Shown piece after piece: positions 44,366 to 56,796 of a stretch of DNA of 64,000 nucleotides. The stretch lies in the NCBI GenBank assembly GCA_034190875.2, contig CM067349.1, positions 14,507,937-14,571,936 on the forward strand, given 5' to 3'. Position numbers and translations under genes: made by a program. Each line of letters starts with the position of its first letter. Within the stretch, counting starts at the first letter, position 1. A model generated the notes under the pieces. The model made no database searches. It was not told the origin of the DNA and saw only the letters and a program-made list of their open reading frames with translations. Source of the stretch: Urechis unicinctus (lineage: Eukaryota > Annelida > Polychaeta > Xenopneusta > Urechidae).

Positions 44366-46990
44366 TGAACATCTGTTGGACAGTTTGCCTATAGACAAAA
44401 TGGTATGGAAATATTTTTTTAAATTGAATAAAGCATGGTATGTGTTTGCTTATATCCAACATGTGATCTATCCGGTGTGAGGAACGTCAGACCTTACTTA
44501 AGACCTTACTCAAATCCTGTCCCGCAACCAGCGATCGTCATATTGCGCAATTTCTATCATTATAGCCAGAAGTGGTGGACAATAACTACACAAAGTGGTA
44601 AGATAATTTTAACAACTTGTTAAAAACTAGCAGAACGGTTGGGTTGTCCAACCATATGTCAGCTGTGTTGGATTTGATATAATTACTTCTTTTTTGGCGC
44701 ATTATGTTGAATCATAGGGATAGTGCCATGTACAATCGCTATCAAGTATTATTATGACGTTCTGACCCCGTGATGCGGATCCCACCCTCCGATTGGCTGT
44801 TGCCACTAATGAAGAATAATTCTGAAGTTGTTGGTGTTCATTTAATGATGACGTCTGCGATAAATGACACAATACTTTGGTAATGCTGCAGCCGCGAATT
44901 CCTTTGAATGAATGTGTCGTATACGTATTTGTTCAATAAGGACATTTGGTTTTCAGGGGCCATCCCTTCCTTATATGCTATTTCTGATGAAACATACTTG
45001 CTTCTTATGAATTTGCGATTTTTACGAGTCAGCTGAAATATGACAAGGGTGCATCGCTGATGTGTATTTGACAATTGCTGTCGTTACAATGAATTCAATT
45101 GGACTAATTTATTTTGAGTATTTGATCATATGATTTGGAAAAGTGTCGTCAAATTATTATCAATTACTTCAATCAGTTTATGGTATAAAATAACAACGCT
45201 ATAAGACCTTTCAATGAGATTCATATAATGACACACCTTGAATGGGACATTCATAGATACATTTGATATCGTTTCATCCGCATTCACATCTTACAATCAC
45301 TACCCATCATGTTAGTTAACTGTGGGGACGATACAATGCCAAAAGTTGCACAGCGTACAACAGACAAAGATTATGTCGAAAGAAATCTGGACCTCGGTGG
45401 TGCATTGGTTCTACCAAGATTTTTAACCTCTTTCCTGAATCTACTATGCGCTCAATGTGCACCCTATTGCTGCATATCTTACTGTAGACTGAACCGGGTT
45501 CCCTGTAAGTCGGTGCTTCTTACTGAAAAAGGTTGTTATGTTTTACAGTGTTTGGGAGCTGCTCGTTCGCTAGGCACAGCGAACTGACAGTGACAGCTTT
45601 ACCATAAACAGTTTTTTTCTATCCATGTGAGTGAGTGAGTGAGTGAGTGAGTGAGCGAGTGAGTTAGTGAGTGAGTGAGTGAGTGAGTGAGTGAGTGAGT
45701 AAATGAGTGATAAATGAGTGATATAGTGAGTGAGTGGGTGAACGATCGAGCGAGCAAGTGAGTGAGTTTATGGAAATGTTTGAGTAGTGGAACATTAGGT
45801 GCAAACATGAGGGTCATGTCAAACGTTATTTAATCGTTTGTGGAAGTCTAATTTAGTTTCATCTTAGAAAACGGTCGCACGCAGGCACTGACACTCTGGT
45901 TGTGGTAGTCCTGTAAATTGCTCTTGATCATAAGGGCATCGACAGTTATCAGGGGAGAGGTTTTTACCGGGATTAGATATTGTGAAGTGTCATGTAATAT
46001 GTGGTTCATCATTGTATATGTTGCTAGACACTCCGTTGAATGAGGATATAAGGTAATATTAGCTTTGGTTTATAGACTCAAATGTTAATGCGTCTATCCC
46101 CAAAGCGTACAAGGTTCTATTCATATTTATCTGCAAAGTTGATAGCAACAAACTATTCATCAAATTACAAGGAAGCCAGTCAACAGCACCAGATACTATT
46201 TGAATGCAAGAAACAAAACTGTCGAAAATGACGTGATAATATGCATATTGGTAACTGGTGTGTTGTTGGCTTAATGACGATATGATATAACCAGAATATT
46301 TGTAAACGATTAATACAATGTCAGCAGAGTAAGATATTTATGTTTTTATAGGTGCCAGATTATCTGCGATGGAGGGAAAAGCAATCCTCTCCATACCGTT
46401 TGTAAGGCAAATATTTGTCCTCATTATGGTTTTGGGAACAGGGGCAATCATCTACCGCGAAAGTGCAGTTTCGTTTTTAGATGCAACAAATGCAATACCA
46501 AGGTTGAGAACATGACTGGTGCCCCGTGACTCGGACAGAGAACAGATCATAATCTTCAATGTGCGATTTTATCTCTATTAGTTGATATCGAAATCGACCA
46601 ATTGAATCGTTACATATTTTCACATCCCTACTATGATATTGTGTTTATTCGTATATGAGTCTGGTGGATTGGGTCATTTATTGACACCGAATAGTTGAGG
46701 TTGGATGAAAATGGGATATTACTATATTCGCTCCAAGTTTCTGAAGAATATTGATGCACGTGGATTGGGCAGATGGTGATTATCGAATATTCAATTCTCA
46801 ACCATATCTACACAGTTGGTTTCTATTTCCAAATCAATAGCATTTTTCACGCGCGGGATGAGTAGTTTTCTATACATGTAGGATTGTAAGGATCGTATAT
46901 GATCCTGGCAATGTAGCCGTTTCACATTAAGAAGTCTTCGTTCATCAATTATGCATTGATGAAATCGATTCCATTATTGACTTTCCTTCA
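44366..46990. repeat. 2.61 kb tandem repeat, unit 6
   Basis: GAGT tract 45628-45767 with a private TAAATGAG duplication near 45702. Truncated first-exon copy with ATG 46369; 92-codon frame at 45309-45587. Confidence 0.92.
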
Positions 46991-48437
46991 TGAACATCTG
47001 TTGGACAGTTTGCCTATAGACAAAATGGTATGGAAATATTTTTTTAAATTGAATAAAGCATGGTATGTGTTTGCTTATATCCAACATGTGATCTATCCGG
47101 TGTGAGGAACGTCAGACCTTACTTAAGACCTTACTCAAATCCTGTCCCGCAACCAGCGATCGTCATATTGCGCAATTTCTATCGTTATAGCCAGAAGTGG
47201 TGGACAATAACTACACAAAGTGGTAAGATAATTTTAACAACTTGTTAAAAAAACTAGCAGAACGGTTGGGTTGTCCAACCATATGTCAGCTGTGTTGGAT
47301 TTGATATAATTACTTCTTTTGGCGCATTATGTTGAATCATAGGGATAGTGCCATGTACAATCGCTATCAAGTATTATTATGACGTTCTGACCCAGTGATG
47401 CGGATCCCACCCTCCGATTGGCTGTTGCCACTAATGAAGAATAATTCTGAAGTTGTTGGTGTTCATTTAATGATGACGTCTGCGATAAATGACACAAGAT
47501 TTGAACCTCTTTCCTGAATCTACTATGCGCTCAATGTGCACCCTATTGCTGCATATCTTACTGTAGACTGAACCGGGTTCCCTGTCAGTCGGTGCTTCTT
47601 ACTGAAAAAGGTTGTTATGTTTTACAGTGTTTGGGAGCTGCTCGTTCGCTAGGCACAGCGAACTGACAGTGACAGCTTTACCATAAACAGTTTTTTTCTA
47701 TCCATGTGAGTGAGTGAGTGAGTGAGTGAGTGAGCGAGTGAGTTAGTGAGTGAGTGAGTGAGTGAGTGAGTGAGTGAGTGAGTGAGTAAATGAGTGACAT
47801 AGTGAGTGAGTGGGTGAACGATCGAGCGAGCAAGTGAGTGAGTTTATGGAAATGTTTGAGTAGTGGAACATTAGGTGCAAACATGAGGGTCATGTCAAAC
47901 GTTATTTAATCGTTTGTGGAAGTCTAATTTAGTTTCATCTTAGAAAACGGTCGCACGCAGGCACTGACACTCTGGTTGTGGTAGTCCTGTAAATTGCTCT
48001 TGATCATAAGGGCATCGACAGTTATCAGGGGAGAGGTTTTTACCGGGATTAGATATTGTGAAGTGTCATGTAATATGTGGTTCATCATTGTATATGTTGC
48101 TAGACACTCCGTTGAATGAGGACATAAGGTAATATTAGCTTTGGTTTATAGACTCAAATGTTAATGCGTCTATCCCCAAAGCGTACAAGGTTCTATTCAT
48201 ATTTATCTGCAAAGTTGATAGCAACAAACTATTCATCAAATTACAAGGAAGCCAGTCAACAGCACCAGATACTATTTGAATGCAAGAAACAAAACTGTCG
48301 AAAATGACGTGATAATATGCATATTGGTAACTGGTGTGTTGTTGGCTTAATGACGATATGATATAACCAGAATATTTGTAAACGATTAATACAATGTCAG
48401 CAGAGTAAGATATTTATGTTTTTATAGGTGCCAGATT
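46991..48437. repeat. 2.61 kb tandem repeat, unit 7, internally deleted and truncated
   Basis: About 545 bases are missing at 47496/47497 (between GACAC and AAGATTTGAACC), removing most of the 92-codon frame. At about 48437 the unit stops inside 'GTGCCAGATT', just before the exon start codon, and jumps to the early part of the next unit. It is the only module without a first-exon copy. Confidence 0.88.
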
Positions 48438-50740
48438 GATATAATTACTTCTTTTGGCGCATTATGTTGAATCATAGGGATAGTGCCATGTACAATCGCT
48501 ATCAAGTATAATTATGACGTTCTGACCCCGTGATGCGGATCCCACCCTCCGATTGGCTGTTGCCACTAATGAAGAATAATTCTGAAGTTGTTGGTGTTCA
48601 TTTAATGATGACGTCTGCGATAAAAATGACACAATACTTTGGTAATGCTGCAGCCGCGAATTCCTTTGATTGAATGTGTCGTATACGTATTTGTTCAATA
48701 AGGACATTTGGTTTTCAGGGGCCATCCCTTCCTTATATGCTATTTCTGATGAAACATACTTGCTTCTTATGAATTTGCGATTTTTACGAGTCAGCTGAAA
48801 TATGACAAGGGTGCATCGCTGATGTGTATTTGACAATTGCTGTCGTTACAATGAATTCAATTGGACTAATTTATTTTGAGTATTCGATCATATGATTTGG
48901 AAAAGTGTCGTCAAATTATTATCAATTACTTCAATCAGTTTATGGTATAAAATAACAACGCTATAAGACCTTTCAATGAGATTCATATAATGACACACCT
49001 TGAATGGGACATTCATAGATACATTTGATATCGTTTCATCCGCATTCACATCTTACAATCACTACCCATCATTTAGTTAACTGTGGGGACGATACAATGC
49101 CGAAAGTTGCACAGCGTACAACAGACAAAGATTATGTCGAAAGAAATCTGGACCTCGGTGGTGCATTGGTTCTACCAAGATTTGAACCTCTTTCCTGAAT
49201 CTACTATGCGCTCAATGTGCACCCTATTGCTGCATATCTTACTGTAGACTGAACCGGGTTCCCTGTCAGTCGGTGCTTCTTACTGAAAAAGGTTGTTATG
49301 TTTTACAGTGTTTGGGAGCTGCTCGTTCGCTAGGCACAGCGAACTGACAGTGACAGCTTTACCATAAACAGTTTTTTTCTATCCATGTGAGTGAGTGAGT
49401 GAGTGAGTGAGTGAGCGAGTGAGTTAGTGAGTGAGTGAGTGAGTGAGTGAGTGAGTGAGTAAATGAGTGACATAGTGAGTGAGTGGGTGAACGATCGAGC
49501 GAGCAAGTGAGTGAGTTTATGGAAATGTTTGAGTAGTGGAACATTAGGTGCAAACATGAGGGTCATGTCAAACGTTATTTAATCGTTTGTGGAAGTCTAA
49601 TTTAGTTTCATCTTAGAAAACGGTCGCACGCAGGCACTGACACTCTGGTTGTGGTAGTCCTGTAAATTGCTCTTGATCATAAGGGCATCGACAGTTATCA
49701 GGGGAGAGGTTTTTACCGGGATTAGATATTGTGAAGTGTCATGTAATATGTGGTTCATCATTGTATATGTTGCTAGACACTCCGTTGAATGAGGACATAA
49801 GGTAATATTAGCTTTGGTTTATAGACTCAAATGTTAATGCGTCTATCCCCAAAGCGTACAAGGTTCTATTCATATTTATCTGCAAAGTTGATAGCAACAA
49901 ACTATTCATCAAATTACAAGGAAGCCAGTCAACAGCACCAGATACTATTTGAATGCAAGAAACAAAACTGTCGAAAATGACGTGATAATATGCATATTGG
50001 TAACTGGTGTGTTGTTGGCTTAATGACGATATGATATAACCAGAATATTTGTAAACGATTAATACAATGTCAGCAGAGTAAGATATTTATGTTTTTATAG
50101 GTGCCAGATTATCTGCGATGGAGGGAAAAGCAATCCTCTCCATACCGTTTGTAAGGCAAATATTTGTCCTCATTATGGTTTTGGGAACAGGGGCAATCAT
50201 CTACCGCGAAAGTGCAGTTTCGTTTTTAGATGCAACAAATGCAATACCAAGGTTGAGAACATGACTGGTGCCCCGTGACTCGGACAGAGAACAGATCATA
50301 ATCTTCAATGTGCGATTTTATCTCTATTAGTTGATATCGAAATCGACCAATTGAATCGTTACATATTTTCACATCCCTACTATGATATTGTGTTTATTCG
50401 TATATGAGTCTGGTGGATTGGGTCATTTATTGACACCGAATAGTTGAGGTTGGATGAAAATGGGATATTACTATATTCGCTCCAAGTTTCTGAAGAATAT
50501 TGATGCACGTGGATTGGGCAGATGGTGATTATCGAACATTCATTTCTCAACCATATCCACACAGTTGGTTTCTATTTCCAAATCAATAACGTTTTTCATG
50601 CGCGGGGATGAGTGGTTTGCTATACATGTAGGCTTGTAAGGATCGTATATGATCCTGGCAATGTAGCCGTTTCACATTAAGAAGTCTTCGTTCATCGATT
50701 ATGCATTGATGAAATCGATTCCATTATTCACTTTCCTTTA
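48438..50740. repeat. 2.61 kb tandem repeat, unit 8, missing its first ~310 bases
   Basis: Begins at GATATAATTACTTC. It shares private variants with unit 7 (AGATTTGAACC, GAGGACATAAGG, GAGTGACATAGTG), so the two are recent sisters. GAGT tract 49388-49515. Truncated first-exon copy with ATG 50118. The 92-codon frame lost its ATG (CATCATTTAG near 49070) and is shifted. Confidence 0.88.
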
Positions 50741-52025
50741 TGAACATCTGTTGGACAGTTTGCCTATAGACAAAATGGTATGGAAATATTATTTTAAATT
50801 GAATAAAGCATGGTATGTGTTTGCTTATATCCAACATGTGATCTATCCGGTGTGAGGAACGTCAGACCTTACTTCAGACCTTACTCAAATCCTGTCCCGC
50901 AACCAGCGATCGTCATATTGCGCAATTTCTATCATTATAGCTGGAAGTGGTCGACGACAATAACTACACAAAGTGGTAAGATAATTTTAACAACTTGTTA
51001 AAAACTAGCAGAACGGTTGGGTTGTCCAACCATATGTCAGCTGTGTTGGATTTGATATAATTACTTCTTTTGGCGCATTATGTTGAATCATAGGGATAGC
51101 GCAATGTGCAATCGCTATCAAGTATTATTCGTACGTTCTGACCCCGTGATGCGGATCCCACCCTCCGATTGGCTATTGCCACTAATGAAACGTCTGGTTG
51201 ATGCTAATTTCGCGTATATAGTTGGATCATAGAACCGTTTGGTCGAAAGGATAGCGTAATCTATTGTTCAATCAATAGCAAGAATAATTCTGAAGTAGTT
51301 GGTGTTCATTTAATGAGGACGTCTGCGATAAATGACACAATACTTGGTAATGCTGCAGCCGCGAATTCCTTAGATTGAATGTATCTCAAGACCCTGCAGT
51401 CACTGCACTTAGCGATGACGCTACCGGTACATACCAACTGCACAATTATTGATATGAGATCGGTCGTCCAGAGTCAGGTGATCTTCTGAGGCGCAAACCG
51501 CCCGCTGATACGTATTTGTTCAATAAGGACATTTGGTTTTCAGGGGGCCATCCCTTCGTTATACTTGCTTCTTATGAATTTGCGATTTTTACGAGCCTTC
51601 TAAAATATGACAAGGGTGCATCGCTGATGTGTGTTTGACAATTGCTGTCGTACAATGAATTCAATTGGACTAATTTATTTTGAGTATGTACAGCTAACCT
51701 CTCATGATTAAGGTTCTATTTAATATATTGTAGCTACAGCCGGGTAATGACTGCATCAACGTTTTGTCGCTGATTGCATTCGGTGCTTCTGAAAAATTCC
51801 ATAATGCAATTGTCTGACTTAGATAATCCCTTGACATAAAACGCCAATAATGTACTCCCAAAAGAAAATTATTATACGTTCTTAGACTATTAAGCATTGC
51901 ATTAAGAAGTGATTAGCTTATAGCGGGGTTGAATATATACGAATGAAGTCCGGGTAAATGCCTAGTTTATCCCTGGCACAAATCATGTGTTCGCGTCAAA
52001 AAGTCGTTCATAACAGATGATGGAA

Positions 52026-52350
52026 TGAGTGAGTGAGTGAGTGAGTGAGTGAGTGAGTGAGCGGGGGAACGAATGATCAAGTGATTAAGTGAGTGAGTGA
52101 GTGAGTGAACGAATAATCAAGTGATTGAGTGAGTGAGTGAGTAAGTGAGTGAGTGAGTGAGTGAGTGAGTGAGTGAGTGAGTGAGTTAGTGAGTGAGCGA
52201 GCGAGTGAGTGAGTGAGTGAGTGAGTGAGTGAGTGAGTGAGTGAGTGAGTGAGTGAGTGAGTGAGTGAGTGAGTGAGTGAGTGAGTGAGTGAGTGAGTGA
52301 GTGAGTGAGTGAGTGAGTGAGTGAACGATCGAGCGAGCAAGTGATTGAGT
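52026..52350. repeat. Long GAGT tetranucleotide tract
   Basis: About 325 bases of (TGAG)n with short interruptions, by far the longest of the GAGT tracts in the array. Long Ser/Leu/Thr/His-repeat frames on the minus strand here are translations of the microsatellite. Confidence 0.95.
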
Positions 52351-52566
52351 TTATGGAAATGTTGGAGTAGTGGAACATTAGGTGCAAACATGAGGGTCAT
52401 GTCAAACATTATTTAATCGTTTGTGGAAGTCTAATTTAGTTTCATCTTAGAAAACGGTCGCACACAGGCACTGACTCTCTAATTGTGGTAGTCCTGTTAA
52501 TTGCTCTTGATCATTTGTGCCCTATGATAACATAAGAGCATCGACAGTTATCAGGGGTGAGGTTAT

Positions 52567-52972
52567 TACCGGGATCAGATATTGTGATGTGTCATGTAAT
52601 ATGGGGTTCATCATTGTATATGTTGCTAGACACTCCGTTTAATGAGGAATGTAAGGTAATATAAGCTTCGGTTTATAGACTCAAATGTTAATGCGTCAAT
52701 CCCCAAAGCGTACAAGGTTCTATTCATATTTGTCTGCAAAGTTGATAGCAACAAACTATTCATCAAATTACAAGGAAGCCAGTCAACAGCACCAGATACT
52801 ATTTGAATGCAAGAAACAAAAACTGTCGAAAATGACGTGATAATATGCATATTGGTAACTGGTGTGTTGATGGCTTAATGACGATATGATATAACCAGAA
52901 TATTTGTAAACGATTAATACAATGTCAGCAGAGTAAGATATTTATGTTTTTATAGGTGCCAGATTATCTGCG
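52567..52972 (+). promoter_or_regulatory. Conserved upstream region of METTL24-like copy 2 (possible promoter/leader)
   Basis: The ~400 bases before the first coding exon are conserved in both complete paralogues, the inverted copy and every full 2.61 kb module. TTTTTATAG at 52947-52955 looks like a 3' splice site 17 bases before ATG, so the real transcript start may lie one intron further up. A donor-like GTAAGATAA, conserved in both array types, lies near 50976. Confidence 0.3.
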
Positions 52973-54753
52973 ATGGAGGGAAAAGCAATCCTCTCCATAC
53001 CGTTTGTAAGGCAAATATTTGTCCTCATTATGGTTTTGGGAACAGGGGCAATCATCTACCGCGAAAGTGCAGTTTCTTTTTTAGATGCAACAAATGCAAT
53101 TACGAGACAACCGCAATTCCGTCCAATAGTCGAGGTGACGTATTCTGTTTTCAAACAAAACTTATTATAGTTCTTTACAATTAAATTATTGAGACATTAC
53201 GTTATTGTTCAATTAGCTTAAAAGTTGAGAAAACAGTGTATTTTTGTTTGTTTCTAGACAACATCACCGTTTATGATGGACAGTGCCAAAAATACTCTGA
53301 TGCAAATGCCCATTGCCAAAATAACGGATTTGCCGAGAGAATTCTACCTTAGTCATAACACACAATTCCACAAAGACACCCTAGGAATTGCGAAAAAACG
53401 AGCAATACATCAGTGTCCCGGGCAATTATACTTAAGTAAATGCTTACAGTTGTTAGGAACAATATGCACAATGATAATCCATTTAGATTGTCATCATTAT
53501 ATGTATTGATAGTATCATGTTCGTAACAATTCGTACTCAACAATGCTACTTTATCTCAGCATTAGTTCACAGAGCGGGATCATAGAACTGTATTTTAGGT
53601 GATGATATTAGCAGATGTTGATGTAAAGAAGAAAAAATCCCATCTTGTCTTGTTTATATTTAACCTTTCTTCATCTCAACTGTTGCCTATTCGTTGACAT
53701 TCACTTATCATCAAACAACGGTATATCATGACAGCTACGCCCACACGATGCAAGCAAGATGCCCAGCAGAAAAGCGATTTGGCCATGCAACAGATGGGGG
53801 CTGGAACGTTTGTGTAGCCTCGCCATTTGCTTTAGAGAACCCGTGCATTGTCTATTCGTTCGGGTAAAAAAAGCATTATCCACCATAATAATTCTTATTT
53901 ATTCTAATCCTCCTTCTCTACGAGGTACTGTCATAGTAGCTATAATCAGGCTCACTGGCTCACTGGCAGGTTTTACTATGTATCGAAGCATGAATTCGGA
54001 ATAATCATTGTTCTGTGGCTTTGATGCATGCTTTGTTTTATGTTTTAGAATCGCCAGGGACTGGAGTTTTGATGACGCGATTTCAAAATTTTGTCATGTG
54101 TTCTCTTTTGATCCAACGTAAGAATATATTCAGACGTCCAAATACTGTAAATTTAGAAACATTTTCCTTACATAGCATGTGGCTTGATATGGATTCGTTT
54201 GATCTTAAACGTCTTCTGTGTTTTGCCATCGAAGTTAAAATAACCACACCTGCTTCGCTTGTTCTTGTGTGGTGTAAAGTATACACACACCTGAACATCA
54301 CAGATCGGAACAGATCTGGTTCTTTCCGATCGGTCTTAATGGTCGTCAGAGTGGTTCGATGAAAACCTTCAAACAAGTACTTCAATTTCTCAACCACACC
54401 AGTGTACGTATGTATTACCAAGCATGATGACTACACCGAGGTGCCATGATATGTATATGATTTGATGAACAATGTTGATTACCGTCCAGGTGAATATTGA
54501 TGTGCTGAAAATCGACATTGAACACTGGGAGTGGGATTCACTGAATACAGCGCTTGAAGATGGATCGCTGATTAATGTGAAACAGCTGGTGATGGAAATA
54601 CACCTGAAAGACTTGCTTCAAGCTTCTTACTACTGGAGCATTTTACACAGCCTCTACATAGCAAGGTTCCGTTTGTGGAAAACTCATGATAATCCTCGTT
54701 GCTATAAATGCTTTGAATTGTACTTCATCAATGTAAATTATATGATTGGATAG
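52973..54753 (+). pseudogene. METTL24-like methyltransferase, copy 2 (six exons, frameshift in exon 2)
   Basis: Exons: 52973-53134, 53258-53435, 53735-53863, 54049-54117, 54280-54403, 54490-54753. Exon 1 encodes the anchor helix (IFVLIMVLGTGAIIY). Exon 3 has RFGHATDGGWNVCVASPF and CIVYSFG; exon 4 RDWSFDDAIS and FSFDP; exon 5 IWFFPIGLNG; exon 6 VLKIDIEHWEWDSL and LVMEIH, the Methyltransf_21 signature. The total is 926 nt, not a multiple of three. In exon 2 a run of six A (53393-53398) has four A in copy 3; copy 3 and copy 1 keep the frame, copy 2 does not. If real, the product stops or changes within exon 2; if an assembly error, this is an intact 307 aa gene. It lies directly after the 2.61 kb array. 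Confidence 0.7.
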
Positions 54754-54779
54754 AATATTTTGCATTCTTCTTTCAATGT

Positions 54780-56000
54780 TTGCTGGCTTGTTTACAGCTT
54801 GGTCAATTATCTCTTTCTTGTGTTTGACAACATATTTAACTGCATATGAATTTGATACGAAATCCTCTTCACAATGTGTTTAATTTATATGGACAACACA
54901 TCACGGTCACGATCGACGGCGACGTTGGACCTTCATATGGCATCTAGTTAATTAAATTGGCAATCCTATCAGAGCCTAGTAACGATTGGCCCAATATCCC
55001 AACCTGTCTGGTTTTTTTTGGCCAGCGCTTTGCAAGAGACTTTTTCTGCATACGGGTCTGTTCGTAGCCTTCTGTTGTTCGGATAGGCGCAGGGCAACTA
55101 CTTTTCAAACCACTGTCTCGTTTATCTCCTCTTCCATACGTTCCAGATCTTGTACTGAGGCCATTGTTTCTGGTCTGGTAGTGCTATATATTATAATGTT
55201 GTTTCAAAATATCTCTCTGTCGTGGCGTATAACACGTGCTTCCTGTGTTTTGGCTCGCCAGTCCTCGCTCGCAATGACGTCTGATTTGTCTTGGAGCCTT
55301 TTTTTTCTACCTGCTTTCGATAGTGCGGACAGTCTCCAATCCGTTTCTACCTCTTCCAGCTGGTACGTAGATTTATCTATGCCTACGTACTGTTTTTCTG
55401 ATAGAAGTTGGTTGGAATCTGGAGCATCTGGGTGTAGTTGTGTGAGCTTCTTGCTTGCCGAAAATGAAGTTTTAGTGATGTCGTCCTTTGTGTAGAACCG
55501 TAGTGGGGAGAACTCTCTCGGGTTGGCATACAGAATATTCACTCGAAATATTGAATAGCTCCAGAAGCCAAAGTCGGCTGCTGCCCACTATACAGATTTC
55601 TCCCATTCGGCACTGTCCTCTACTATCTGTTGCGTTGACCATCTGCTCGGTCAGTTTTTGTGTGGGCATACCATCAAACGAATATCTCGCAATTGTCGCG
55701 GTTGCCTACAACAAACCATCGGTCGAGTTCTTCATCTAGGTTGTCTCATTGCCTGCGAGGTGGTTGTATAAGAAATAGTTTTTCTCCCTATAACAGTCTT
55801 CTTGAAGTTTTTGTAGTACTTTTTTGTCCATTATCTGGACAAGGCTCACCGTGATTGGTCGTGCACATCCCATTGCCTGCAAATCTGGGAGAGAATGGCC
55901 ACCCATATCATTTATTGTGGAGGCGATGATGGGATGTGTCTACGCATCAGATGGCCCATGATGATCTCACATACGTGTCTACGACCTTTAACAACAGTCG
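54780..56000. other. Duplicated unidentified sequence T, first copy
   Basis: Matches 62770-64000 in reverse complement at high identity, with small indels. The coding-like sense is on the minus strand here: pieces such as LLSEKQYVGIDKSTYQLEEV, EDWRAKTQEARVI, MGEICIVGSSRLW, QIMDKKVLQKLQEDCYRE and LPDLQAMGC fall in different frames. I do not recognise the protein; it may be an old transposon gene. The 169 aa plus-strand frame (54986-55495) is antisense to these and probably a shadow. 27 bases present in the other copy are missing near 55932. Confidence 0.5.
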
Positions 56001-56705
<705 letters not shown>

Positions 56706-56796
56706 AAACATAACTGTGTATGGTTAATTACATAGAAAATAAATATATGTACCACATAATAGAGCCTGTTCGATCACTAATGGCAAGACGGGGAGT

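Larger units (their letters stand above)
50741..52972. repeat. 2.61 kb repeat, unit 9, diverged and gene-proximal
   Basis: More diverged than units 1-8. It holds two blocks missing from the others (about 51188-51285 and 51386-51510) but present in the inverted right arm near 60070-60380, so the internal units are deletion derivatives. It lacks the region of the 92-codon frame; 51690-52020 there is different DNA. It runs directly into the complete METTL24-like copy 2. A possible 3' splice site lies at 52954-52955. Confidence 0.8.
51184..54779 (+). repeat. Left arm of a ~3.6 kb inverted repeat
   Basis: Matches 56797-60390 in reverse complement, covering repeat-unit DNA, GAGT tract and the whole METTL24-like gene. 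Homology ends inward at 'CTTCTTTCAATG' (54779/56797). Indels include the missing 92-codon-frame region in this arm. Confidence 0.85.

Noticed and set aside
52077-52409. Long Thr-His-Ser-Leu repeat frames on the minus strand of the GAGT tracts
   Set aside because: Every frame of a (GAGT)n tract without stops gives such a repeat; it is the microsatellite.
4234-52972. CRISPR array or bacterial operon
   Set aside because: Repeats are kilobases long without short spacers, and genes contain introns; the DNA is from an animal.
54986-55495. 169 aa plus-strand frame in T (also 63303-63812 minus)
   Set aside because: The opposite strand has more protein-like composition (charged helices, no Phe/Ser/Cys excess); this frame is its antisense.
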